Part shown: one piece after another, positions 34,896-43,926 of the stretch
How positions within the stretch are numbered: the first letter of the stretch is position 1
How the letters are laid out: every line of letters starts with the position of its first letter
Source of the DNA: Halobacterium hubeiense
Lineage (GTDB): Archaea; Halobacteriota; Halobacteria; Halobacteriales; Halobacteriaceae
Assembly (NCBI RefSeq): GCF_001488575.1
Contig: NZ_LN831303.1
Span: 1 to 64,000, forward strand
Direction: 5' to 3'
DNA: 64,000 nucleotides
Translations under genes and position numbers: made by a program
Notes under the pieces: generated by a model
What the model saw: the letters and a program-made list of their open reading frames with translations, nothing else
Told to the model about the DNA's origin: nothing
Database searches by the model: none

Positions 34896-35780
34896 ATGCG
34901 GTATTACCGACTCCCTAGTAGAGAGCGGGGAACGGACTCGGATGCCCTCGTCGTCGTAGACGGGGAAGACGACGCCTACGACCTGTCGACGGCGTCCGAC
35001 GACCTCGGTTCGTTCACCGAACTCGCTCGCGCGGCGAACGCCAGCGACCGCTCGGTGGACGCTATCGCCCGCGACCGGATTCCGGACGCCGAATCGTACG
35101 ACCTCGATAGCGCCGACAGCGACGCGCTGCTCCCGGTCGTCCCCGACGAGGTGTGGGCTGCGGGCGTCACGTACAGCATCAGCGAGGAAGCCCGGAAGGC
35201 AGAGAGCGGGAAGCCGGAGGTGTACATCGACGTCTACGACAGCGACCGCCCCGAGCTGTTCCTGAAGGCCACACCGTCGCGGACCGTCGGGCCGAACGAG
35301 GCCGTCGGCATCCGCGAGGACTCCGACTGGGACGTGCCCGAGCCGGAACTCGGCGTCGTCCTCCACCGCGAGGAGGTCGTCGGCTACACCGTCGGCAACG
35401 ACGTGTCCAGCCGCGACATCGAGGGCGAGAACCCCCTGTACCTCCCGCAGGCGAAGGTGTACGACCGCTGCTGCTCGCTGGGGCCGTGCGTGGCGACCGG
35501 CGGCGTCGTCGAGGACCCCCACGACCTCACGATGTCGCTGACCATCGAGCGCGACGGCGACGTCGTCTTCGAGGACGAGACGACGACCAGTCAGATGGCG
35601 ACGACCTGCGAGACGCTCGTGAAGTACCTCCGCCGCCACAACGACCTCCCGGAGACGCTGGTGTTGCTGACCGGCACCGCGCTCGTCCCGCCGGAGACGT
35701 TCACGCTCCACGAGGGCGACGAGATATCCATCGACATCGAGGACATCGGCCGACTGGTCAACGACACGGTCGTCGTCTGA
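34896..35780 (+). CDS. xacE: FAH-family 2-keto-3-deoxypentonate dehydratase, XacE-like (copy 2)
   Basis: 294 aa, same family as the protein at 19346: start MRYYRLPSRERG, then PDEVWAAGVTYSISEEARKA, TVGPNEAVGIREDSDWDVPE, YTVGNDVSSRDIEGENPLYL and LLTGTALVPPETFTLHEGDE. It dehydrates 2-keto-3-deoxyxylonate/arabinonate to 2-oxoglutarate semialdehyde. Leaderless, with box A ACTCTTTTAACTAC about 26 nt upstream of the ATG. It follows xacD, so this pair probably forms the xylose branch, whereas copy 1 sits with the other dehydratase. Which copy corresponds to Haloferax xacE by descent cannot be decided here. Confidence 0.85.
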   Translation: MRYYRLPSRERGTDSDALVVVDGEDDAYDLSTASDDLGSFTELARAANASDRSVDAIARDRIPDAESYDLDSADSDALLPVVPDEVWAAGVTYSISEEARKAESGKPEVYIDVYDSDRPELFLKATPSRTVGPNEAVGIREDSDWDVPEPELGVVLHREEVVGYTVGNDVSSRDIEGENPLYLPQAKVYDRCCSLGPCVATGGVVEDPHDLTMSLTIERDGDVVFEDETTTSQMATTCETLVKYLRRHNDLPETLVLLTGTALVPPETFTLHEGDEISIDIEDIGRLVNDTVVV

Positions 35781-35859
35781 CTGCGGACGGAGCCAGCAGC
35801 GAGCGAGAAAAACGACGAATTCAGTGCGACGATGCGGTGCGACGGCGGCAGTCAGCGCC

Positions 35860-38190
35860 CTATTCTGCGCCTTCCACGGTGGTCTCCGTGAAGTACGTCC
35901 GGCCGCCCTCGGGGACTTCCTTCGTGCCGGTGACCTCGAACTCAGCGGTGGAAGCGATGTCCGCCGCGGAGTGGCCGACGCGGAACTCGTAGGGACCGTC
36001 CTCAACGGCGAGGTTCATGTCGCGGTCGTGGTACGCCAACTGGGAGGCGTCGACCTCGAAGCGCACGCGCTTGGCCTCGCCGGAGTCGAGGGAGACGCGC
36101 TCGAACGCGACCAGTTCCTGCACCGGGCGCGCCTGGTCGGGGTTCTGTGCGCTGGCGTACAGCTGGACGACGTCGTGGCCGGCGGTGTCGCCCGTGTTCT
36201 CGACGGTGACTTCGGCCGTAATCGAGCCGGCGGGCGCCAGCGTCTCCGCGGACAGCGAGAGGTTGCCGTACTCGAAGTCGGTGTAGCTGAGGCCGTGGCC
36301 GAACGGGAACAGCGGGTCGCTCTCGGTGTAGACGTACTCCTCGTTGGCGGTGTTGGGCTTGCGGCTGTAGTGGACGGGGAGCTGGCCGACCGACCGCGGA
36401 ATCGACACCGGGAGGTGGCCGCCGGGGTTGTGCTCGCCGAACAGCACCTCGGCGACGCCCTCGCCGCCGCGCTCGCCGGGCAGCCACGCCTGCAACACGG
36501 CGGGCACGGACTCGGCGATGGACTCGATGGAGTGGGGTTTGCCGCTGACGACGACCGTCACGACGGGCGTGTCGGTCTCCTCGATGCGCTCGACGAGCGC
36601 GCGCTGGATGCCCGGAAGCCCGAGGTCGACGACGTCACAGCCCTCGCCGCTGGTGGCGACGCTGGGCATGTTGACGCGCTCGCGGTCGGAGTCCGAGAAG
36701 TCCACCGCGGAGCGCGCGCCGACGAACGCCAGCGCGACGTCGGCGTCAGCAGCGGCGTCGGCGGCCGCGTCGAAGTCGTCCGTGTCGGGGCCGGTCGTCG
36801 TGCAGCCCTGCTCGTAGTGGACGTCGAAGCCGTACTCGTCGGCGCGCGCCTGCACGGCGTCGAGGGGAGTCGTCGCGTCGAGTTCGACCTCCTCCTCGGG
36901 GTAGTGAGCGGGGTAAGCGTAGTCGCCCATGAGCTCCTGGGCGTCGTCGGCTTTCGGGCCGAGCACGGCCACGGAGTCGGTCTCCTGGCCGACCAGCGGG
37001 AGCAGGTCGCCCTCGTTCTTCAACAGCGTCATCGACTCGCGGGCGGCGCGCGTCGTGAGGTCGCGGGCTTCCTCGGTGCCGAACGGTTCGTCGGCGGCGT
37101 CGGCGTCGACGGTCGGGTCGTCGAGCACGCCCTTCTCGGCTTTCGCGGTGAGGACGCGGCGGACCGCGCGGTCGAGGGTCGCTTCCGAGAGTTCGCCGGC
37201 TTCGACGGCGTCCGCGAGGTGCTCGCCGTAGCAGTCCGTGTACGGGAGTTCGACGTCGATGCCGGCCTCGACAGCGGTGACGCCGGCTTCGCGCTCGTCG
37301 GCGGCGACGCCGTGCTCGCTGCGGAGGAACTCAACGCTATAGTAGTCCGAGACGACGGTGCCGTCGAAGCCCCACTCGCCGCGGAGCACGTCCGTGAGCA
37401 GCCACTCGTCGCTGGCGCACGGCACGCCGTCGATGTCGTGGTAGGCGTTCATCACGGACTCGGCGTCCGCCGTTCGGATGGCGGCCTCGAACGGGAACAG
37501 GTGCGTCTCGCGGAGTGCCCGGCGGCCGATGTTGACGGAACTCCGGTTCTTCCCGCCCTCGCCGGCGCCGTGCCCGGCGAAGTGCTTGAGCGTCCCGGTG
37601 ATGCCGTCCCCGTCGCCCTGTAGGCCGTCGACGTAGCCGCAGGCCATCGCGGCGACGAGGTACGGGTCTTCGCCGAACGTCTCCTCGACGCGCCCCCAGC
37701 GGAGGTCGCGGGCGATGTCCAGCACGGGGGAGAGCGCGTGGACGGTCCCGATGGCTTCGAGTTGGTCGCGGATGGTGTCGGTGACCGTTTCGAGGAGCTC
37801 CGGCGACCACGTGCTCGCCATCCCAATCATCTGCGGGAACGTCGTGGCCTCCGGACCCATGTACCCGCTGAGGCACTCCTCGTGGGGGATGGCCGGGATG
37901 CCGAGTCGCGTCTCCTCGCGGAGGTACTCCTGGAGTTCGTTCGTGCGCTCGGCGGCCTCCCGCGGGGAGAGGCTGCCCTCGCCCCCGATGCGGGTGAGGT
38001 GGCCGATGCCGTTCGAGAGGTGCTCCTCGACGGCTGCTTCGTCGAGCGTGCCGTCCTCGTGCAGGAGCTTCTCGGCGTTCACGGAGCCGAGTTGTGCTGC
38101 CTTCTTCTCGACGGTCATGCGGTCGAGAAGCTCGTCTACGCGTCGTTCGGTCGGCGTCTCGGCGACACCGCCGTCTGAACCAGTTCGCAT
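35860..38190 (-). CDS. GH3 beta-glucosidase / beta-xylosidase
   Basis: 776 aa family 3 glycosidase. The N-terminal (beta/alpha)8 domain contains LDIARDLRWGRVEETFGEDP, KHF at 202-204, the regulator-like GEGGKNRSS and the nucleophile Asp282 in GTVVSDYYS. A second alpha/beta sandwich domain includes VVTVVVSGKPHSIE and FGHGLSYTDFEYG. The C-terminal fibronectin-III-like domain contains VTVENTGDTAGHDVVQLY. No signal peptide, so it is cytoplasmic, acting on imported xylo- or cello-oligosaccharides. The start ATG at 38190 has minus-strand box A AATTATTAATATC about 26 nt away. Class B palindrome at 38278 suggests IclR2 control. Beta-xylosidase is favoured by context only. Confidence 0.9.
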   Translation of the reverse strand: MRTGSDGGVAETPTERRVDELLDRMTVEKKAAQLGSVNAEKLLHEDGTLDEAAVEEHLSNGIGHLTRIGGEGSLSPREAAERTNELQEYLREETRLGIPAIPHEECLSGYMGPEATTFPQMIGMASTWSPELLETVTDTIRDQLEAIGTVHALSPVLDIARDLRWGRVEETFGEDPYLVAAMACGYVDGLQGDGDGITGTLKHFAGHGAGEGGKNRSSVNIGRRALRETHLFPFEAAIRTADAESVMNAYHDIDGVPCASDEWLLTDVLRGEWGFDGTVVSDYYSVEFLRSEHGVAADEREAGVTAVEAGIDVELPYTDCYGEHLADAVEAGELSEATLDRAVRRVLTAKAEKGVLDDPTVDADAADEPFGTEEARDLTTRAARESMTLLKNEGDLLPLVGQETDSVAVLGPKADDAQELMGDYAYPAHYPEEEVELDATTPLDAVQARADEYGFDVHYEQGCTTTGPDTDDFDAAADAAADADVALAFVGARSAVDFSDSDRERVNMPSVATSGEGCDVVDLGLPGIQRALVERIEETDTPVVTVVVSGKPHSIESIAESVPAVLQAWLPGERGGEGVAEVLFGEHNPGGHLPVSIPRSVGQLPVHYSRKPNTANEEYVYTESDPLFPFGHGLSYTDFEYGNLSLSAETLAPAGSITAEVTVENTGDTAGHDVVQLYASAQNPDQARPVQELVAFERVSLDSGEAKRVRFEVDASQLAYHDRDMNLAVEDGPYEFRVGHSAADIASTAEFEVTGTKEVPEGGRTYFTETTVEGAE

Positions 38191-38277
38191 CAATCGGGTC
38201 GTCGCAATCCCCGATATTAATAATTCGGATGTGGGAACGAGTGACGCGCCCGTCGGGTTCCCCACGTCGAACTGGTC

Positions 38278-38294
38278 GTTCTGAGTGGCAGAAC
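38278..38294. promoter_or_regulatory. Class B palindrome upstream of GH3 gene (putative IclR operator)
   Basis: GTTCTG-AGTGG-CAGAAC, perfect arms, about 60 bp upstream of the minus-strand box A of the intact GH3 gene. Confidence 0.6.
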
Positions 38295-38405
38295 GGGGGT
38301 CGAACCGGCGGTCGAGGCGAAATCTCTCGCAACGCGGGAATTGTCGCGTTCGAGGGCGTCGTAGCGCGTTCGGCCAACAAATATCTAGGTATTCTACACT
38401 ATATC

Positions 38406-38422
38406 GTTCTGTTTCTCAGAAC
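38406..38422. promoter_or_regulatory. Class B palindrome (putative IclR operator)
   Basis: GTTCTG-TTTCT-CAGAAC, perfect arms, flanked by C and G that extend the symmetry by one pair. It lies in the 534-bp region between the two divergent GH3 genes. The A/T-rich CTACACTATAT just to the left could be a minus-strand promoter element. Confidence 0.55.
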
Positions 38423-38724
38423 GCAATTCGTGCGCCGTGAGTGCATCCACCACTCACTCGTTCGCCGCGTCACGGGAGCGTCGGGCGACGTACGCCCGAA
38501 TCCTCGCAGCCGCGTGGCGAGCGCCGAAAGTGCGGGACGGCGGAATGGTCGCCGAGCCACGCCCGCAGCGCAGGAATTCGCGGTTGCGGTCGGTCCCGGC
38601 GTACTCGGCTCACCGAGCCGTGAACCCGGTTCGCCATGACAGAACGAAATCGTACTTCAGAGCCGCTACGGCCCGATATCGGACGCTCAGCAATAATTAA
38701 TACGGCCAGTCACAGGTATGGGTC

Positions 38725-40987
38725 ATGGACACAGACACCGACGCGCCGACGTATGAGCGCGCCGACGCGCCCACAGCGAAGCGAGTCGCGGACCTCCTCG
38801 ACCGCATGACCCTCGAAGAGAAGGCGGGGCAGGTCACGGGGACGTGGGCGGGCTACCTGCGCGAGCGCCACGACCTCGACGACGTGAAGCGCGCCATCGA
38901 CGACCATCACCTCGGGTTCGCCGCGCCGTTCGGCTGGGGCGGCGCGCTGGCGACCGACCCCGAAGCGGTCACCGAGGCGGTCAGCGAGCTACAGACGTAC
39001 GCGCGAGAGGAGACGCGACTCGGCATCCCGCTGTTGTTCAGCGTGGACGCCATCCACGGCAACGCGTACGTGTCGGGCGCGACCGTCTTCCCGAACGGAC
39101 TGGGCGCGGCCGCGACGTGGGACCCCGAGGGCGTGGAGGCCGCGGCGGAAGTCACCGCGAAAGAGGTGCGTGCGACGGGCGCGCACCAGAACTACGGGCC
39201 GACAGTCGACGTCGGCCGCGAGCCGCGCTGGGGACGGATCTTCGAGACGTTCGGCGAGAGTCCCCCACCTCGTCGGCGAGCTCGCGGCCGCGAAAGTCCG
39301 GGGCTATCAGGGCGACGGGCTCGCGGACCCCGACAGCGTCGTCGCGACGGCGAAGCACTTCCCCGCGTACAGCGAGCCCGAGCGCGGGGAGGACGCCTCC
39401 CCGGTGGACGTCTCCGAGTACAAGCTCCGGAACACGTTCCTCCCGCCGCTGGAGCGCGCGCTCGACGACGGCGTGGCGTCGGTGATGCCCTCGTACAACT
39501 CCATCGACGGCGAGCCCTCGCACGGCTCGACGGCGCTACTCGGGGACCTCCTGCGCGATGACCTCGGTTTCGAGGGCCACGTGGTCTCCGACTGGAACGG
39601 GATTCGCCACCTCCACGAGGACCACCGCACGGCCCGCGACCACGCCGACGGTGTCCGGCAAGCCCGAGAGGCTGGCGTGGACGTGGCGTCGGTCGGCCAC
39701 ACCCCGCACGCCGAGCGCGTCGTCGACCTCGTGGAGTCCGGCGACCTCGACGAGGCGACCCTCGACGAGAACGTCCGCCGCGTGCTCCGCCTGAAGTTCG
39801 AACTCGGGCTGTTCGACGAGAACCCGGAAGACGCCGCCGACGCCGAGACGGCCGTCGAGACGCTCGGCGCGCCCGACCACCGCGAGCAGGCGCTGGAGGG
39901 AGCTCGGGACAGCATGACGCTGCTGGAGAACGACGGCCTGCTCCCGCTGTCCGGCGACGAGGACGTGTTCGTCGGCGGGCCGAACGCCGACGACATCGTT
40001 CACCAGCTCGGCGGGTGGAGCGTCAGCAGCGACGACGACGGCTTGCCGGGTGCGACCGTCCGCGAGGCCGTCGAGGACGCGACGACCGGCGACGTGACGT
40101 ACGCGCAGGGCGCGACGCTCAACGAGACGCTGGACGTGGACGCGGCCGTCGAGCGCGCTGCCGACGCGGACGTCGCCGTCCTCGCGCTCGGTGAGGGGTG
40201 GTACCTCCACGAGTTCGGCCCGACCGAGAACACCGGCTCGGCGACCGGCGAGTGGCCGACTCGCGGCGACCTCGGGCTGGCGGACGCCCAGCAGGAACTC
40301 GTGCGACGCGTCCGCGAGACCGGGACGCCGGTCGTCGGCGTGCTGATTACGGGACGGCCGCTAGCGGTCGAGTGGCTGGCCGACACCGCCTCCGCGCTGC
40401 TGCTGGCGTACTTCCCCGGGACGGAAGGCGGCACGGCTGTCGCGGAGACGCTGTTCGGGGAGAACGACCCGAGCGGCCGGCTCCCCATCACGGTGCCGCG
40501 CTCGGAAGGCGACCTCCCCCAGCACCACGACTACCTCGCCCACCCGACGCCGATTGGCGACGACGAACACCCCAACTCCTACGACCCGTTCTACGAGTTC
40601 GGCCACGGGCTCAGCTACACCGACTTCGAGACCAGCGACCTGTCCGCGACGTTCGAGGGCGCCGAGGGTGCCGTCGAGGGTGGCGCAGCGGCCGGCACAG
40701 TCCGCGTCACCGTGGAGGTCGCCAACGTCGGAGACCGCGAGGGGACCGAAACCGTTCAGGTGTACGCCCGCCAGCGACACGCCTCCCGCGTCCGGCCGGT
40801 GCGCGAACTCGTCGGCTTCGACCGCGTGACGCTCGCTGCCGGCGAGCGCGAAACCGTCGAAATCGAGGTTCCTGTCGAACGGCTGGGCTTCTACAAGCCC
40901 CGTGAGGGCCACGTCACTGAATCGGGCGCGTACCGCATCGAAGTCGGCGACGACGCGACCTCCGTTGACCTCCCGGCGAGCGAGTGA
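38725..40987 (+). pseudogene. GH3 beta-glucosidase/xylosidase interrupted by a frameshift
   Basis: Nearly complete family 3 glycosidase (about 750 codons) in two frames. The first (from ATG 38725, MDTDTDAPTYERADAPTA) runs through SVDAIHGNAYVSGATVFPNG to WGRIFETFGESP. The second resumes PHLVGELAAAKVRGYQGDG and contains KHFPAYSEPERGED, the nucleophile Asp in GHVVSDWNG, a sandwich domain and a C-terminal FnIII-like domain. The switch maps to a run of five C at 39262-39266, where four would keep the frame. Box A CAATAATTAATAC is 26 nt before the start and the rest is intact, so it is either a recent inactivation or a sequencing error. It is a distant relative of the GH3 at 35860, not a tandem copy. 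Confidence 0.85.
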
Positions 40988-41614
40988 GCGCGCCGGGTAG
41001 TCGTCTCCGCCCGACCGACATCTCATTACACGTCTAGTATTGTAACGGAAGTCGGGCGGGGAGCGCGCCAGCGTATTCCACAGCGAGGCTTCGACGAAGC
41101 GGCTGGGACGTAGTTGTTCGCCAAAGTACCGTAGTCATTTACAGTAAATTCTTCTGAGGTATTTGGGCTGAAGGACAGTTTCGGTGGATACTGCGCTGAG
41201 CCGCGAGGTTGGTTCACGGGTAGTCGCGTGAGGACTCGAGACCACAGTTTCTCTCAATGCAGGACAGCACGGTCGCGACGCCACACAGAGCGAGCGCGGA
41301 TTCTAGTGGTATTCGAGGTTTTGACGGACGTTACTGGATTTCACGGAAAGTCGTAGCAGCGACGAGACGAAGTTCATCGTCGGATGTGTGGTGCCATCAA
41401 ACCGGGCCAGTCGCCGACCGCGGCGCTCCAGTGACGCGAACGCGCGCAGAATCCGTTCGCATAATCAAAGTATTCGCTATCGTATAGTATTACAGACGTA
41501 CCTAATTTTGTATGATTCCGGGGAGTAGCAAGTGAACCACGGCCAACGTGTCGTCTGCGCGAGAAAACATTAGATACAATAATTATGGATTCGGTGTGGC
41601 TAGACGTTCGTCCA
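40988..41614. other. 627-bp intergenic region with no assigned gene
   Basis: The composition is mixed and lower in GC than the flanking genes. Short open frames on both strands (for example minus 41026-41217 and plus 41257-41487) lack recognisable families and coding bias; the minus one might be debris of a lost gene. A box-A-like TTAGATACAAT at 41569-41580 serves the next gene. Confidence 0.5.
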
Positions 41615-43297
41615 ATGCCACCGACCCACAACCTCTCGGACTACGAGCAGGCCCGCGCGGAGTTCTCGTGGGACGACGTGTACGCGGAGGCCGACTGGGA
41701 CGCCCCAGCGGACCTGAACGTCGGCCACGAAGTCGTCGACCGGCACGCGACCGACCGCGAGAAGGTCGCGCTCTACCAGGTCGGCGCCGACGGCGACCTC
41801 ACCAGGCTCACGTTCTGGGAGCTGGCCGACCGGTCGAACCAGTTCGCGAACGTCCTCGACGACCTCGGCGTCGCCGCCGGCGAGCGCGTGGTCTCGTACA
41901 TGCCGCGCATCCCCGAGCACTACGTCGCGCTCGTCGGCACCCTCAAGCACGGCGCCGTCTGGGGGAGCGTCAACGAGCGCTACGGGCCCGACGGCATCGC
42001 GTACCGACTCGACGACTGCGACGCGCGCGTCGTCGTCACGACCACCGACAACCGCGACACCGTCGCCGCGGCGCTCGACGACGCACCCTCGGTCGAACAC
42101 GTCGTCACCGTCGACCGCGGGACGGGCGCGCCCAGCGGCGACGTGGTCTTCGACACCGCCGTCGACGACGCCAGCACCGACTACGAAACCGCCGCCACGG
42201 GCGGCGACGACGACGCGCTGCTCTACTACACGTCCGGGACGACCGGCCCCGCGAAGGGCGTCCTCCACGAGCACCGCTGGATTGCGGGCGTCGCGGCGAC
42301 CCAGCGGTACGCCGTCGACCTCCAGCCCGGCGACCTCTACTGGTCGACCGGCGACCTCGGCTGGCTGACCGGCGCCATCAACACGCTCGGCGCGTGGTTC
42401 TGGGGGGCGTCGCTGTTCACCTACGAGGGCGAGTTCGACCCCGAGACGTGGGCCGGCCTCCTCGACGACTACCCCATCACGGTGCTGTTCTCCGTCCCGA
42501 CCGCCTACCGGATGCTCCGCGAGCACGAGGGCGTCCTCGACGGCGTTGACCTCGACCTGCGGCACGCGCTGTCCATCGGCGAACCGCTCTCCGCGGGCGT
42601 CGTCGACTGGGGCGAGGACACGCTCGGCGTGACGATTCTGGACACGTACGGCCAGACCGAGACCGGCAACATGGTCATCAACAACTACCCGTCGATGGAA
42701 CTCCGCCCGGGCTCGATGGGCAAGCCGCTGCCCGGCATCGACGCCGCGGTCGTCGACCCCGAGACCGGTGAAGTTCTGCCGCCCGGAGAGACGGGCGAAA
42801 TCGCCCAGCGCGGCGACTACCCGTGTTTCTTCGCGGAATACTGGGAGGCCCCGGAGAAGACCGCGGCGTGTTTCGTCGACGGCCCGGACGGCGAGTGGTA
42901 CCTCTCCGGGGACCTCGCGCACCGGGACGAGGACGGCTACTTCTGGTTCGAGGGGCGTGCCGACGACGTCATCCTCTCCTCGGGGTACCGCATCGGGCCC
43001 TTCGAGGTCGAGAGCGCGCTCGGCGAACACGACGCCGTCGCCGAAGCCGCCGTCGTCCCGAAACCCCATCCCGAGCGCGGCAACGTCGTCAAGGCCTACG
43101 TCGTCCCCAGCGAGTCGGCCAGCCCGTCCGCCGACCTCAAATCGGACGTCAAAGCCCACGTCAAAGAGCGGCTGGCGGCCCACGAGTACCCCCGCGAAAT
43201 CGAGTTCGTCGAGGAGCTACCGAAGACCGTCACCGGGAAGATTCGCCGGACGGAACTCCAGGACCGCGCCGCCGACGAACCGGAGTCCGCCGAGTAA
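41615..43297 (+). CDS. AMP-forming acyl-CoA synthetase (acetyl-CoA synthetase family)
   Basis: 560 aa ANL-superfamily ligase making acyl-CoA from acid, ATP and CoA. Motifs: the P-loop-like YYTSGTTGPAKGVLHEH, YGQTETGN, the hinge and adenylate motif YLSGDLAHRDEDGYFWFEGR, and the C-terminal catalytic Lys in KTVTGKIRRTEL. The start ATG at 41615 (MPPTHNLSDYEQAR) sits about 40 nt after box A TTAGATACAAT; an ATG at 41585 is too close to it. It is shorter than bacterial Acs (about 650 aa) and of the haloarchaeal short acyl-CoA synthetase type. It lies 0.6 kb upstream of the lactonase operon, in the same direction, so a link to 4-hydroxybutyrate or another short acid is possible but unproved. Confidence 0.88.
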   Translation: MPPTHNLSDYEQARAEFSWDDVYAEADWDAPADLNVGHEVVDRHATDREKVALYQVGADGDLTRLTFWELADRSNQFANVLDDLGVAAGERVVSYMPRIPEHYVALVGTLKHGAVWGSVNERYGPDGIAYRLDDCDARVVVTTTDNRDTVAAALDDAPSVEHVVTVDRGTGAPSGDVVFDTAVDDASTDYETAATGGDDDALLYYTSGTTGPAKGVLHEHRWIAGVAATQRYAVDLQPGDLYWSTGDLGWLTGAINTLGAWFWGASLFTYEGEFDPETWAGLLDDYPITVLFSVPTAYRMLREHEGVLDGVDLDLRHALSIGEPLSAGVVDWGEDTLGVTILDTYGQTETGNMVINNYPSMELRPGSMGKPLPGIDAAVVDPETGEVLPPGETGEIAQRGDYPCFFAEYWEAPEKTAACFVDGPDGEWYLSGDLAHRDEDGYFWFEGRADDVILSSGYRIGPFEVESALGEHDAVAEAAVVPKPHPERGNVVKAYVVPSESASPSADLKSDVKAHVKERLAAHEYPREIEFVEELPKTVTGKIRRTELQDRAADEPESAE

Positions 43298-43325
43298 CCC
43301 CACGGAGCGGCCGGGCGCGCGCCGG

Positions 43326-43715
43326 TCACGGCCGCTCTTCGAGGACGATGTTGCGCGCCTGCGAGATGACGCCGTGGGCGTCGTCCATCGCGTCGGCGTC
43401 GATGGCGACGGCGGCACCGACGCCGTCGCCGACGGCGAAGTTCATCTCGATGACGTGCTCGAAGCACGTAATCATGCATTGTAGGTCGCCGTGGTCCTTG
43501 GAGAAGGCGTGCTCGTACAGGGGCGCGTGCAGCGAGTCCAGTCGGGACTCGTCGATTGCCTTCCGGAGGCCGTCGTCGGAATACTGGGCGGCCACGTCGT
43601 CGCGAACGTATTCGACCTCGACGCTGTCGGTGTCGTACCGGATGACGCTGCGCAGTTCCCCGTCGGTCTGCTCCTCGAAGAACTCCCTGAGCCGGGAGGT
43701 GACACCGGCGGCCAT
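43326..43715 (-). CDS. Small haloarchaeal conserved protein, function unknown
   Basis: 129 aa, acidic, soluble. It begins MAAGVTSRLREFFEEQTDGE, with a mixed alpha/beta pattern; two Cys and two His lie in DLQCMITCFEHVIEMNFAV, not spaced as a zinc site. No catalytic motif. Proteins with a similar pattern are widespread in haloarchaea as single-gene units. Upstream (43767-43788) is a CTATGT-N10-ACATAG inverted repeat that may belong to its control region. It is transcribed away from the lactonase operon. Confidence 0.75.
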   Translation of the reverse strand: MAAGVTSRLREFFEEQTDGELRSVIRYDTDSVEVEYVRDDVAAQYSDDGLRKAIDESRLDSLHAPLYEHAFSKDHGDLQCMITCFEHVIEMNFAVGDGVGAAVAIDADAMDDAHGVISQARNIVLEERP

Positions 43716-43766
43716 GGACCGGGTGTCGTGAGCAACCGTGATAGTTGTACGGGTAGCGTAGAGTAC

Positions 43767-43788
43767 CTATGTATTATTTCTAACATAG
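43767..43788. promoter_or_regulatory. CTATGT-N10-ACATAG inverted repeat
   Basis: Perfect 6-bp arms, A/T-rich spacer, 52 bp upstream of the minus-strand small gene at 43715. The centre includes a TATTATTT stretch, so it may overlap that gene's promoter. Confidence 0.4.
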
Positions 43789-43899
43789 TCTGTCGGGCGT
43801 GGGTCGCGCCCGAACGGAGCGATTAGCGCGGAGGGAAACGACCCCAGTTCTCTCGTGGAGCGCCTCCACAGCGCGGTGTCAGCGTTCGCCCGTACATTT

Positions 43900-43915
43900 A
43901 TAGTTAATTAACTAT
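43900..43915. promoter_or_regulatory. 16-bp perfect palindrome overlapping the lactonase-operon promoter
   Basis: ATAGTTAATTAACTAT is fully self-complementary. Box A (ACATTTATAGTT, 43894-43905) overlaps its left half and the lactonase ATG is at 43927. A protein bound here would block TBP/TFB, so a repressor operator is the simplest reading. Confidence 0.6.
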
Positions 43916-43926
43916 CATTATCGTAT

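Noticed and set aside
38437-38700. 87-codon plus-strand frame between the two GH3 genes
   Set aside because: Arg-rich translation typical of non-coding GC-rich DNA; it runs into the box A of the next gene.
41257-41487. 76-codon plus-strand frame in the 41-kb gap
   Set aside because: Ser/Arg-rich composition, no box A at the right distance, no family features.
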